From assembly GCA_017979445.1 (NCBI GenBank), contig CM030714.1, forward strand, positions 18,099,892 to 18,163,891: 64,000 bases of DNA, in the 5' to 3' direction. Below the pieces are notes generated by a model. The model was given only the letters and a program-made list of their open reading frames with translations. It did not search any database and was not told where the DNA came from. This stretch comes from Akebia trifoliata. Its lineage: Eukaryota > Streptophyta > Magnoliopsida > Ranunculales > Lardizabalaceae. Of the stretch, positions 24,365 to 36,542 are shown piece after piece. The position numbers and the translations under genes were made by a program. Numbering within the stretch: the first letter of the stretch is position 1; every line of letters begins with the position of its first letter.

Positions 24365-24845
24365 AGACACATCTGCATTTATGGAATTTCCTTTGTTTTG
24401 TAAATAAAAAATAAAATAAAATAAACGTAAATAACTGTTGAAAAAACTTATTTGCATCATCATTTGGCTCATCTGGACCATCATCATTTGACTCATTAAC
24501 CTCTCCATCATCAAAATTAAGGATTCTAAATGCATCTTGTAACATCCTTTGCATATCATTACCCTTTTCAGACTCATCACTATTATCTTCATCTTCAAAT
24601 TTCTCTCCATAGTACGTCCAACAAGTGTAATGTTTATTCATCCCATACCATAATAAGTCACCATGCACATTATCTCAATCCTTTAAAATCGCATTGAGAC
24701 ATTTGATGCATGGACACTTAATCATGTTATCAAACCTTGAACGAGAAAATGCAAAATCTAATAATTTAATAACTCATTCTTCATACTCAGGGATACTTCT
24801 AGGCAACTGAATCCAATTTCTATCTATTGGTATGTCCACTTTACG
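24365..24845 (-). pseudogene. CACTA transposase-associated N-terminal domain remnant
   Basis: Reading the minus strand from about 24845: RNWIQLPRSIPEYEE, a stop, LLDFAFS, FDNMIKCPCIKC, a second stop, then HGDLLWYGMNKHYTCWTYYG and an acidic tail (EDEDNSDESEK, DGPDEPNDD). This order (W-x-LPR, FLDFAF, CPCxKC, GxxxxYTxWxYHGE) is the transposase-associated zinc-binding domain at the N-terminus of plant CACTA TNP2-type transposases. The two Cys of CPCIKC and the W-YYGE end are kept. Two in-frame stops inactivate it, and the transposase core that should follow at lower coordinates is missing, with the captured gene fragments lying there instead. Confidence 0.8.
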
Positions 24846-27430
24846 ATGACGTCACCTTTAAACCAATAACACATGATCACACATACAAAAGAACATATCA
24901 CAAGAATGTTAATTTGAAACGAAAAAGAGAATCCTTTGTGGTATATGGGATAAGAAAAATGTTGAAAATTCAGCTTATAAATGAGAATCCTTATTTGTAC
25001 CATATTTACAAGTCATTCTATATGATTTGAATAAATTTACTCATAAATAAGCATACATCCAGCTCATCTTATCATGGTTTTAAGACATAGATAAAAATGT
25101 ATGTAAGCAGTTGAGAAGAAGAAAAACAATACAAGTCTTGGGATCCAATCCAATTATAGAGGACCCTCTCTATAGCCGGCCATCATGACCACTACAATGG
25201 ATTTGGAACAACAAACTTGTGAGAGTATATCGGGAGTAGATATACCACAAAGAAAACATCTGATAACCCCCTTTTCCCTTATGCTTCCTATTTTTTTCTT
25301 TTTTAAAAATTTCAAGATTTTATATCATCAAACCAGATAATACAAATGAACTATAGGAAGAAAAATAAAAAACCAACAAAACTAATAACCAAAGCTAAAA
25401 TTAAACTCGGATTACTCAACACAACATTTTTGATCAACTGCACTGACTCATAAATCTCTAAATCAGGTCAGGACCATCTATCTAACATTTACATACTGTA
25501 GTTCACTAACATCTATGTTCTTAATAACTCAGGACATAATGTGTTCATGATTATATCAAAACTTAGCCCATTTGGCTTCTTTTTATCTTGCATTGGCCCA
25601 CAAAGCCAATACCTTAATCATAAATAAGTAGATCAGGACCATCAATCCACCAAACTAGATTTAATTTTTTTTCTTCTTTCATCATCATGATGTGGTGTTA
25701 ATCTGAAATACCCACATGTGATGTTCAGCAACCGGAATGAGAGAGCTGAACTCTGTTTCAGCTACTTGTTAATTAATCTTTTCTAATTATAATTATGGTG
25801 ATTAAAGATTGCTAAAAACATCATAGGATGCTAACCTCATATTTATGTTTATCTATGACCAATGCACTCTCATCATTCTCTCATACTAGATGTTCATAGG
25901 TATATCCAAAGTACTGCTTTTTAAGTTCTAAAAAGAGAATTGCTTTAATTTTTGGATATATTGGGCGTTATATTTGGAGATGATCATTTTGATGTGGAAG
26001 TACTTGTAGTTTGTTAAAAGAAGCTAATCTATTCTACTGTGTGTTAGAACATCTAGAAGGAAATGAATTTTATTGGATCGAATCTTTGAAGGAAGTGAGC
26101 AATCTATTAGAAAGTAAGCTTTCTATTTTATTGATGCTGATGTACTAACGAAATTAAGGGGAGTTTTGACCAGTTTCTATTTAGGGGGAACCTTATTCCT
26201 CTTTTTCTTATATTGGTTGAGTTCATCTTGACTTTTGTAGCTCTATCTCTCTTGTTTTATTTCAATACAAATCTTTCCTTTTGCCTAAGAAAAAAACATT
26301 GACCTCCCAACCACCTATATATTCATTATTAATGGACATATCCCAACCTAATCCAAGCATGGATACACTAACAAAAATTCAGCAAATAACATTAAAATAA
26401 ATGATGAAAAAAAAAAAAAAAAAATCTTCACAAACTCTCATCATCTTGGTTTGTTTTAAATTCTAAGTGGAATGAAGCAGAGAGGAATATTTGCAATCCA
26501 CTTTCAGGAGAAGTTCCAATAAAGTGTTTATCTTCAAAACCACTACGTGGAAGGTCTTCTATCCATTCTTTAATAAGTAGAATTACAATGTCTAGACCTC
26601 TTGGTCATTCCTCCCATTCAAGACTCATTTAAACAAAGACTACAATAACATAAGAGGAAAAAACTGATCAACTTCCCATTCAAAGTGGAAAAACAGGCTT
26701 TTTTTTCTTATTCATCTAACTATTTTTTTTTTTTTGCTTGAATCACTTTGTTATATGGGTTTTGATGAAATTAGAGAAGAAAGTGGGGACTCAAAGTATT
26801 GATATTTGTTCAAGCAGTCCAAGCCCTACTTCAATACCATGGATCGTATTAGAGACTAATTTCTAATCGGACGAAGTCGATAGCTAACTCCATCATAGAT
26901 CTAAGCATGTTGTGCAATTTGAAATGTCATAAACAAATAATCTAGCCATTGTAGAAGCCATATAATAATGCTCAAATACAAAAAGGTAGAAAGTTAATCG
27001 ATATCTACCTGATGATCGAAATAAAAAACTCTCGCAGCAACAGCACCTGTTGAAGAAGCAAATTTCGATTAGGTTTTGTGGAATCAACTAGGAAAATAAA
27101 ATAAAACACAAATATAGATTTACCTTGATTTGATCGATGAAAAACCCTAGACCTCTAGTCGAAAATCTGAAATTGTTGAACGAATAGATCTCTTCGTCCC
27201 TAATCAGCTCTCTCTTTAGATCAAATCTTCGTCCCTAATCAACTCTTTCTTCGGATAAAAAACAGAGATCGAGAGTACACATCGATGTCGAAATCGAGAG
27301 TTCGTTTGATTTCCTTAAACAGAAAGTTCATTTGGTTGGAGGGAAATATACTTTTTTCCTTAAACAAAGAGCTCGTTTGGTTGGAGGGAAATAGAAAACT
27401 AAGGAAAACGAAAGGAGAGGGGAAAAAAAT
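24846..27430. other. Noncoding interior of CACTA element 1
   Basis: AT-rich sequence without recognisable genes on either strand. A run of 18 A at about 26408 and scattered short frames are the only visible features. The last 120 bp before 27550 carry the subterminal ACCGACG repeats. Confidence 0.6.
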
Positions 27431-28090
27431 GGGAAAATAAACTCTATACCGACGAAATGTATTTCAATCCGTCGCTATAGTCCTCTACACCGACAGATGA
27501 AATTTGACCGTCGCTAAATCCCATCGGTATAAATCAATTTTCTTGTAGTCGTACAATTCCCATTTCCAATTTTTTTAGGTGCACTCATAATTGCTTACAA
27601 TGGTTCCACCCTCGCCTTTTTTCATAAAATAAAATATATAAACAAAATACGAAAATTGAGTTTCAAAAATATAAAATGCAACTATATACTAACAAATTGT
27701 ATTATTTTTTTCTTTAAAACTATTTCACCTTTGATTTTTCCATGCAATCATGCAAACCCTTGCACAATTTGAAACTTGTTCTGTATACCTAAAGAAATAC
27801 TGCAAGAGATAAAGTTCAAAACAAATTTAATACACTAGCTTTCCATTTGTATTTGAAATGATCAACATTCTTCATTAAAAACCTTGGCTAATATGATTAA
27901 CTTCATAATCGCGCCTGTATTACTAGAATTATTTTCTATCTTACTTTTATTATTCGTTAAGATCGATTTCAATCCAAATTAGAATTTTACAATTCCCATT
28001 TCGAATTTTTTTAAGTGCACTAATAATTGCTTACAATGGTTACCCCTTTTTCATAAAATAAAATATGTATAAAAAAAAAAAAATTACAAA

Positions 28091-31000
28091 AATTAGGTTA
28101 GCATGAAGGTGACGCGTGTCCATGCATGATATATATGAGATATATGTTTATCATATAGTAGGACAAACCCAAGCCCCAGTCCTAGAGCGCTTTTATAATA
28201 TTTTGATAAAGAAATAGATCACCATGCCATGTATTTGAAGAAGGATTTGTCGAGTTTACGGAATTTTGCTTGGCTAAACATGGCAAGATCTTTGTGCGAA
28301 TCTTTCCTTTTAAAGAGTACAAGAATGAGAATGTGATGTTTTTTGGAGTTTGCACACCCACTCACATGGTTGAAAAGCAAATCTCTTCAAGCAACAATGA
28401 CATAATACACTGTTTGGTATGATTGCAAATCCCCGTAAAGGTCAAACAAAATTTTGCAGTCTTCAAAACTTGGCCTTGGTCTACAAATGATCATAAATAT
28501 ATATGTTGGCTGTTCTCATTGTTGGACCACGAGAATCTTCTAAAGTTTTATATGCACACGTGATTTTCTTTAAAAATCTAATAAAACTTATCATCATAGA
28601 AGATTAAAAATTCACAAAAGTTTGTACTATATATAAAATATTGCATCCAACTCAATTCAACGGACTCTCTCATCTTCTTACTTGCTTTCATCAAAGATTG
28701 AAAAGATGTTAATCAACTAGAAGTTGAGTCCTAGTAGCAAGATTGTGACTCTATATCCTTAGATATAGGATGTACAAAATCACTATAATCAAGAATGATT
28801 AAATTAATAAATTATAATCTTACTAAGTAAGGATTTCCCCCTCATTAAGGGTTCTTGGGCTCGTCTTGTGGTATCCAAAAATATGATTTGAAGATTCAAG
28901 GTTGTAGAGGACAAAATTCTATGAACTCTAAAAAAGACGAAAAAAATTTATTTTTCACCGTTGAATCTTTAATTTTAAGTTTAGAAGTTATGTGAAAGTT
29001 CAATAACCATCCATTTTCAAAATATTCAGTCAAGTTTAAAAGAACTTGTTTTTTTTTCTTTTTCATATGAGTTGTTCGAAGAAACTTAGAGGGTTGTGTG
29101 TTGGATTGTTGATGTGGTATTCCATTTGAGCAAGATGACCCTTACAAGATTCAAAATTTTATTAAGTTAGTAAGAAAAATGTTTTTCTAAATTAAATAAC
29201 CTCATAGTTTGAGATCTGAGATCAAAAATTTCATATTTTCCCTTATAATCAAATATCCCAAAATTCTTTCATTGGGCCTGAAATTTTGAAGAAAAAATTC
29301 ATTTTAAACCCCTATGTTTTATCTATGTTAGATATACCCCCTGATTTTTTTCAAATTGATGGTACATATGCTATATGTATAGCCCCCACTGTACTTATTA
29401 TTGAAAAATATAAATACATCATTTTCTAATTCCCATTGAACTTTACTTTTTTATTACAAAAAAGAAAAGAAAAGTAAAATGAGGTGATACTAGCTCCTTA
29501 CATTTTTTTATCCATATTAGAGAAACCTGATCTTTTCAAATTGATGATGTGTACCCTAGGCTTCGATCTTCTCAAACTCATGCCGTATTCAAAATTCTTT
29601 GAATTTTTTCAAAATTTTGTAAAATTCTCCAAAATAGGGATTAGTTAATTAAATCAAAAAAGTAACAAATTGATCGATGATTTATCAATTAATCATTGAA
29701 TATGGTAAAAAATTTATCCTTCAATCTCAAAATCTTTTTTTTTTTCAACATTCAAATCTAAAAAACAAGATAGGTATTTAAGGGAGATTGAAGATGTTGC
29801 ATTTTGTTAAGAAATTTGAAAACAACATTTGCATATTTTTTTGTAAATTTCCTAGTTTTTAAACAAAACTTTTCCAAACTCATCTGATTTAATCGAATTG
29901 AACCCCCTACCAAATAACTACCAAATCTGAACTTTGTTACTAGGATTCATGAAAAATGATTTAAGGATCCTCACCTTCAATCTCTATCCAACTGTTTAGA
30001 GAAAACATTAGTAAGTTAAAGCCCAACGTTTTGATGAATATTACAATAAGCCTATGTTTACATCATTGTGGGATCCCATAGAATTTAAGGAAAAAAACTT
30101 GGTGATTTAGTCTCTCATGTTTTGATGGATATCAGAGATATCCCTTGTATTTTGCAAATTGACAACGTTCGTTCATTGGCGTCAATCTCTCCAAACTAAT
30201 AAAAATTATTTAAGGGTCACTACTTTCAACCGTTATTCACTTTCAAGAAACATAGTAACAAAGTTTGGTTTCTTTAATTATTTGAAAGAGATTCAATTCG
30301 GATTAATTTGAAGAAAACATTTTTTGTAAAAAATTCTGAAAGTTTTGAAAAACATAAAAAAGGATATTTTGAAGGTTTTTTTCCAAAATCCATCATCTTT
30401 AACTCCCTAAAAATCCTTTATAATTCTTGAAGCTTGAATATTGAAGAAAATAAAATTTTAAGACATTAAGTCTAAACCAAACTTTTTTACAAGTCCTAAT
30501 CTTTGGTTGTAGTGAGAATCTTTTGTCAATATTATGACAATTATTAACCAATTCCATCGTTTGTTGTTATGAGTGCAAAATTTCCATTGAAGGAAACCAA
30601 GATTATCAATTAGCCATCATTAGCACTTAACCCCCATTGGACAAAAATCCTGGCTCTGCCCCAACCTACAATCCTCTGATAGAAGACAGCTTTGCACCTT
30701 TTGTGAATCACTTGTTGAATATTTGATAAACAATAATTGAGAATTTATTTCACGGCATCTAACCCAATAAGAAATCTTCTCCATATTGTATTGCTTCCAC
30801 TCTCATCAACAATCTTTGATCTTAAAATAATCCAATTTTTAGATTTTTATATGTAAGCTTCCACTCTCATCAATAATGTGTAACATGGATTTTATTTTTT
30901 TTCTTCTAAAATTACAAGGAAAACTAAGGCTTAATTAAAACTTCTTTAATGATAATCTTTCAAACATGTGACCTAGCTTGCAAAATTTAGGAACTAAAAT

Positions 31001-31892
31001 AACATGATAGAGTGTTGATTCTTGACCCTCTTGGTGGGACCTATTTTTCTACCAGGGGTTGATGGAATGGTAGGTATTTCCCTATTGAGTGTGTGGGGCC
31101 CCTTTTTTAGGCCGCCTGTGTGTTCTAGAAGACTAAGACCAAATTCCTCCCCCAACGAAGAAAATTGGAATTTAAATATTTAAAAAAAAAAAAAATGGGA
31201 AAGTGAGAGGATAAATTGGTCGGCCGCCCATATCTTTGGTTGTACCGAAACCATATGAAGCACTTTAGGTGGAACACACCATACCATCCAACCAATTGGC
31301 GAGAGACACAAATCTCTTCAAGAATGTGCCGTTGTGTCAAACATGGGACCAAATTTGGACACATTGTCCATCGATTTCAAGGAATATCCTTCGTGGGGGT
31401 CCTAACTACTCAGAGAAGACGTGTTCATACAGGGCATGTACACGTGGTTTTGTTGGCAGTGCTTGATAAGAAGAGATGGGAGGTTACGTGAGAAATAAAT
31501 ATAAGAAACGGTAGATAATCAAATAATGAAAAAACTATGATTTTAAACTTTAAAAGTTCACTTTTAATATAAAAATATATGAAAATTTATCATCATTAAG
31601 ACTCTTATATTAGAGTTTGTCCATATTTATTTGGCATGAACATCCTCTTTCAAATTAAAGGGCACAATAATAAAGACAATCAAATTAAAGAGATAGTAAT
31701 GAAAAAGATGAAAAATAATAAACTTTTAGAGTTAATAATTTATTATTGAAAAAGAGAAAGAAGAGTAAAATCATTAAATTGAAAGGTATTCTTGAAAAGA
31801 GGGTAGAGTTGGTAAGACAATGAAGCTAGAAGGGTATTATTAGAAAAAAAGAAAAGAGGAATAAAATTGTAGGGTTATTAACTTAAGATTTT
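28091..31892. other. Gene-poor AT-rich stretch
   Basis: No gene recognised. Weak internal duplications occur (29300-29370, 29490-29560, 30110-30180). Each reads like CCTTATGTTTT..GATATACCCC..CAAATTGATG, hinting at an old repeat family. A 31216-31491 plus-strand frame of 91 codons is open, but overlapping frames on both strands and no known motif make coding doubtful. Confidence 0.5.
29290..30200. repeat. Diverged direct repeats
   Basis: Three or more loosely similar blocks begin near 29300, 29495 and 30112, each about 70 bp. They share ATGTTTTATCTATGTTAGATA-like and TTTTTCAAATTGATG-like text. Boundaries are unclear. Confidence 0.4.
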
Positions 31893-32067
31893 GTTAATGT
31901 GTGCCCTTAGGGCACACGTTAAAGTGTAATAAATAAACTTTGGAAATTAGAATGTGAGAGTATTTTGGAAAAAAGAAAAAAAAAATTAAGAGTATTTTCA
32001 GTACAAAATTCAATTTCCAAAGTGTATTTATTAAACTTTAACATGTGCCCTTAGGGCACACGTTAAA
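31893..32067. mobile_element. MITE-like element with 55-bp terminal inverted repeats
   Basis: The left arm TTAATGTGTGCCCTTAGGGC..ACGTTAAAGTGTAATAAATA..CTTTGGAAATT is repeated in inverted orientation at the right arm ending ACACGTTAA. About 55 bp pair with few mismatches, separated by about 65 bp of A-rich DNA. Each arm begins with its own palindrome GTGTGCCC-TTA-GGGCACAC. No coding capacity. The target duplication is uncertain; TTA/TAA-type is possible. Confidence 0.8.
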
Positions 32068-33573
32068 AAGGCCCCTTAAGTTATTATTGAAAAGAGTAGT
32101 GCTGGAGTAAAATTGAAATGTACATCATGGGGGCTATTTTTGACGTGGATGTGTGTCAGAACCTAACCATTTCTCTTCCGCACTCTCTAGTCTGGAGTCA
32201 AATGTGAGGGAACAAAAGTTTTAAACCTTGGAGTATTTTATTTCAAAAACACGCAAAAAGGGGGGGGGGGTGTTTGAAAAAGCATCAAATTTTTTATCTT
32301 ATGATATCAATGCTTACAATAATAGTTTGAACTCTGTAATCTCTTAAAGGTCGCCCACGATGTACATGTTAATGTCACATCAACATCATCCTATTGAAAA
32401 AGGAAGAGAAGTGGAAAGACAATATTTAAAGTGAGATTCTTTTGTCACACTAACTTTTGCTAATGCCACTCCAATTCATAAGCAAATCACCAAAGAATTA
32501 GCACACATCTTGGGGTGGCATAAGCAAAGGTAGGTATGGCAATCAAAACTCTCTCTTTAAAAGTAAAGGGATATTCCTAAAAAGGGGATACAAGTGGTAA
32601 GAAAATAAAGTTGGAAGGATATACATGGAAATGGGGAAAAGAGTTCGAAGAAATAATATAGGTGAAAATTATCATCAAGATGCATGTAAAATTGAATTTG
32701 AACCTCTCTTGGGGATAAAGATTGGGAAGACAACCGTTGTATTTTATTATATAGATAATTAAAAATGTATCATCAAAGAAAGGAATATGATTGTCACAAA
32801 TTAAATAAATGATAAGCATATTTATATCTATTTGAAATATTTAATATTAAAAATAAAAGAAACTCTTTTGTTTCTAATAATAATGGTCAAATTGGTCTTT
32901 CCGAATAAAAAATACTAAAAGGTGGCATGTGCAGTTGAATATGAGTTACAAAGTGTAGGTAAAAGAAATTATCTTACCTCCTTAAACCTGTATCTCAAGG
33001 ATGATCTCCTTCTTATACCCTACAAAAAAAATTTCAATCTGGGATGGTTTCCTAGATTAAGACCCTCAGACGATTAAGGTAATAGAAAAACAAAAAAGGT
33101 TGAACTAGAGCTCAAGAAAAAAAAAAGTCATTTACCCTGCACATTAATGCATGTGTTGATAGATGTACAGAGATCTTCTCGTATTGGTAATTTTCTTCTT
33201 GAAAATTCTTACGCATGTCATTCTATTCTCCTTGGATTAAGAACTTTCCATCTTTATCTTGATGATTTCTTGGTAAATCAATATTATTTCTTAAGTTATT
33301 CTTCTTCTATAGTTAACTTTCCATCTAATTATCTTGTTCTAATTAAGATCTTGTAGATCTTAGGAAATCTTACATTTTAGGTCTGCTCTTAATATCTTTT
33401 AAAATTTTTTATCTTTCCACCATAAACTAGGCTCTCGCCCTTGTTAAGAGAGTGCTTAGGATTTGTACACATGCTGGTCAAGTTGAGTCCCTTTATGAGT
33501 AGCTTAATCCAAGAAAGGGATGTCTCGGTTGAACATCTCTCACGCCAAATGGTCCCACCTACTTCAAAGATGA
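32068..33573. other. Unassigned intergenic DNA
   Basis: AT-rich with a run of 11 G at about 32260. No gene recognised. A 33410-33560 stretch of higher complexity lies immediately upstream of element D but shows no motif I can name. Confidence 0.5.
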
Positions 33574-34773
33574 TGTAGACACCCCAATTTGAACGGGCCC
33601 CCACTCAAAAATACCTAAAAATCAGATTTTCTAAATTCACCAATGGGCCTAAAAAGCTCAAATCGTCTAAACATGACATTTTTATCGATTTGAGGGCTCC
33701 TAAGACCCTTAAATGTCAAAGGAAACCACAATAAAGACTTGGCATAGCCATCATCTCCTTTACTTTTCATCGTTCCACTTTCGGAACCGAAACTACCCCA
33801 AGCCCGCTTAAAACCCACCAACCTTTAATTCCTAAAAAAAAATCATTTTCATCTCATCCAACTTAGACTAAACTTAATTCCATATTACCCAAATCATCAA
33901 ACTCATCTACCCTAAAAAATTCATTCTAAAATATACCCAAACCAATCCCAAATAACCTAAAACCTTTCATAAAACCCAAGCCCAACACATTAAAGCCCAA
34001 ATCAATTCAAATCCATATCCATAATCTACAAACCATTATCCAAATCAACCAATCAAACTTTGATCATCAAATGGACACATATCCACACAACTCATCTCCC
34101 AAAAAATCATTCTACTAAACCTAACCCATCACTTTTCTCTAACACAACTACCAACACACATCACAACCCATACCCCCTATACTCTAAGTCAAAAATCTAA
34201 TCCATCACTTTTTCTCTAACACAATTGTCAACCCACATCTCCCTTCATTATTCACCCTCAAACTATTCTCACAAATCATTCCCACACCCCTTCCTTCTAA
34301 TCAACTCACCTAAATACGCCATCTTCATACTCTTTTCGACACATGTCATCATCTTCTTAACCCTCTCAAAAACCTAAACACCTAACTTCTTACACAACTC
34401 ATTCTTTTAATCAAACACATCATCTCCTCATCCCAACTAACACTCAACTCCATTATTTCAACCAAATCTCCCATCACCTCACCACACCAACACTCCACCC
34501 AAATAGATTAGGTAGGATCAAAATCATTTGGATAAAAAACTATCCATTTGCTTCCATTCCACAAATACCCTATTCTCTACCTAAAAGTTCATACCCATCA
34601 TCTTCAAACCCCTTGTCATTATTTACTTTCCTACCTTTTCACCCCCTCAAAAATAATTTCCAACACCTATAAATACCCCTCATCACCTTCCAAAATGGGT
34701 ACCAAGTCTAAGTCTAAAAAATGAAAAAAGAAAAAAAGAATTCTCTCAACTCTCTTCTACTTCCCTTACTTCA

Positions 34774-36498
34774 TCAATAGTAAAATCTTGAGTTTTCATT
34801 TCGTATCTTGAGGAAAAATAAATAATGAAATTTTGATAAAATCCTAAAATTGGGACTTAAGGGTAAAACTTTAGAATATTTTTAATCATTTTAATGGAAT
34901 TTGATCTCACAATTGGATTTAAAATGATTAAAAAATATACTTTAGCCTATAAGCACACTCAAATGCGGGTCCGAAAATAAAAGTTGCAAAATCCTCGATT
35001 ACCGAGTCGGATCAGACTAAAATAATGACTTTTTACTAGAGAATTTTTTTTTAAAATTCGATCATACCATTAGGTTCGTAACGAAAAATTATTGAACATG
35101 GACTACTTATCATTTTTTGATACTAGAAAGTATAATTATCATAAAAAACGAAAACGACATCAATTTTAGGGTCATATTGAGCTAAAAATGTAAATTTTTA
35201 TTAGAGATAGAATTTGTAGAAATTGACCCATACCATTAGATTTGGAACAAAAAAATTAGATGAAATATAATATTCATTCCTCACTTTTGGAGTCCAGACG
35301 GTCAAGTTTCGTCGATCAAAACAATAGGCAAAATATCGATTTCATCCCAAAATTATATAAATAAATTTTTAATTTTTTCACTATTTATCTTCTAAACGCG
35401 TTAAAAAAAACCAACCAAGCATTTTTTTTTAAATTTATTTTTTTTCTTCAACTCTCAAACTCATATCTGTCATGATTGGGTCGCCGTCGACTTCCGACGC
35501 AGAAGGAAAAAAGGTCCGCAGCCTCGACATCTACGAAACCCACCCAAGATCTTTTCATTTCACTTTCTTTTTTACCCCGTATCGTCAAAAATCAACTGTA
35601 TTTATATATAGAGATTTTGAAAATTCAACCTCGGATTTCATCCGTTTCGGGATCAAACCGTCCTCCGCTGCAGAAGGAAGAAAAGACGACGGTGTCGAGA
35701 TCTTCGAAACTACGAGTTAGATTAAAAAATCAGTCATCTTGAAATTTGAACCACCTCGATTTCCGTGATGATTTTCTCGATTTTCGTGAACGTGTTTCAA
35801 TTTCATCGCCTAGAGATTGTAAGGAACTCTTAATTTCTATTAGTAATCATAGATTGTGAAAATTGCATTTAGGATTTTATTAAAAATTTGTGATATGTTT
35901 CAAAAAATATAGAATTCGATTGGTTATTTCAAATTCACGTCAGAACTTGCATATTAGATATGTTTAATTGTGTTTTATAACAAATTATACGTGGGTAGGA
36001 TATTTCACTGGGTTATTTCCGTTAGTTGGGTCCTGTGTACAGTCCGGACTCCGTTTTGATCTAAATTTTGTACTTTTTCAATGTTATTGATAAAAAAAAT
36101 TTCATTTTGAAAAAAATATTTTAATATTCAATGAACTCATATTGAGTTGATGAATATTAGAAAGTGGATATTTTGTTTGAGAGATTAAAAAACTGTAAAA
36201 ATCGAAAAAAAATGAAAAAAGGTATAAAACGGTAAAATGCCAGTCACACCCGAGAGGTGATGTCTGCATTTTACATTGTTGTGTTGTGTGTAGGTTGGTA
36301 AAAGAATATCTAGGGATAATATTACTGGTTGCATTTTATTTACTTTCTGTTAGCGCAAGGCACTATTTATTTTTCCGTTCTGTTATTTATTTTAGGTCGA
36401 GTGGCCACAGTTGCATGGTAGAACTGGATATCTATTCTCAACCTTGTATTGTTAATTTTTTTTTTGTTTTCAAATGAAAATAATATAGATATATATAT

Positions 36499-36542
<44 letters not shown>

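Larger units (their letters stand above)
22120..27553 (-). mobile_element. CACTA element 1 carrying host gene fragments (TSD GTA)
   Basis: The element spans 22123-27550 (5428 bp). The left end is CACTACTAGAAAA; the right end, reversed, is GACTACAAGAAAA with the outermost G mutated to C. The 3-bp duplication GTA occurs at 22120-22122 and 27551-27553, and the interrupted host repeat rejoins exactly. Subterminal regions (22140-22410 and 27440-27535) hold repeated ACCGACGG/CCGTCGCTA motifs in both orientations, as in CACTA elements. Inside, on the minus strand, are a transposase N-terminal remnant, ABCC transporter exons and an ARM-repeat exon. No catalytic transposase domain remains, so it could only have moved with a helper. 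Confidence 0.92.
20771..28090. repeat. 486-bp tandem repeats, about 4 units, split by a CACTA element
   Basis: Units begin TTTCAAAAAAATAAAATGCA at about 20771, 21257, 21743 and 27658. Each contains ATTTTTCCATGCAATCAT, GATCATTTAGAGAGAAATGA and CTTCACTTCTGGTTGTTATT in the same order. The third unit is broken at 22122 and resumes at 27551. The fourth has two internal deletions, around 27860 and 27918. No coding capacity was found. They adjoin the end of element B and may be its amplified 3' region. Confidence 0.88.

Noticed and set aside
31216..31491. 91-codon plus-strand ORF as a gene
   Set aside because: Frames on both strands overlap, there is no recognised motif, and AT-rich noncoding DNA surrounds it.
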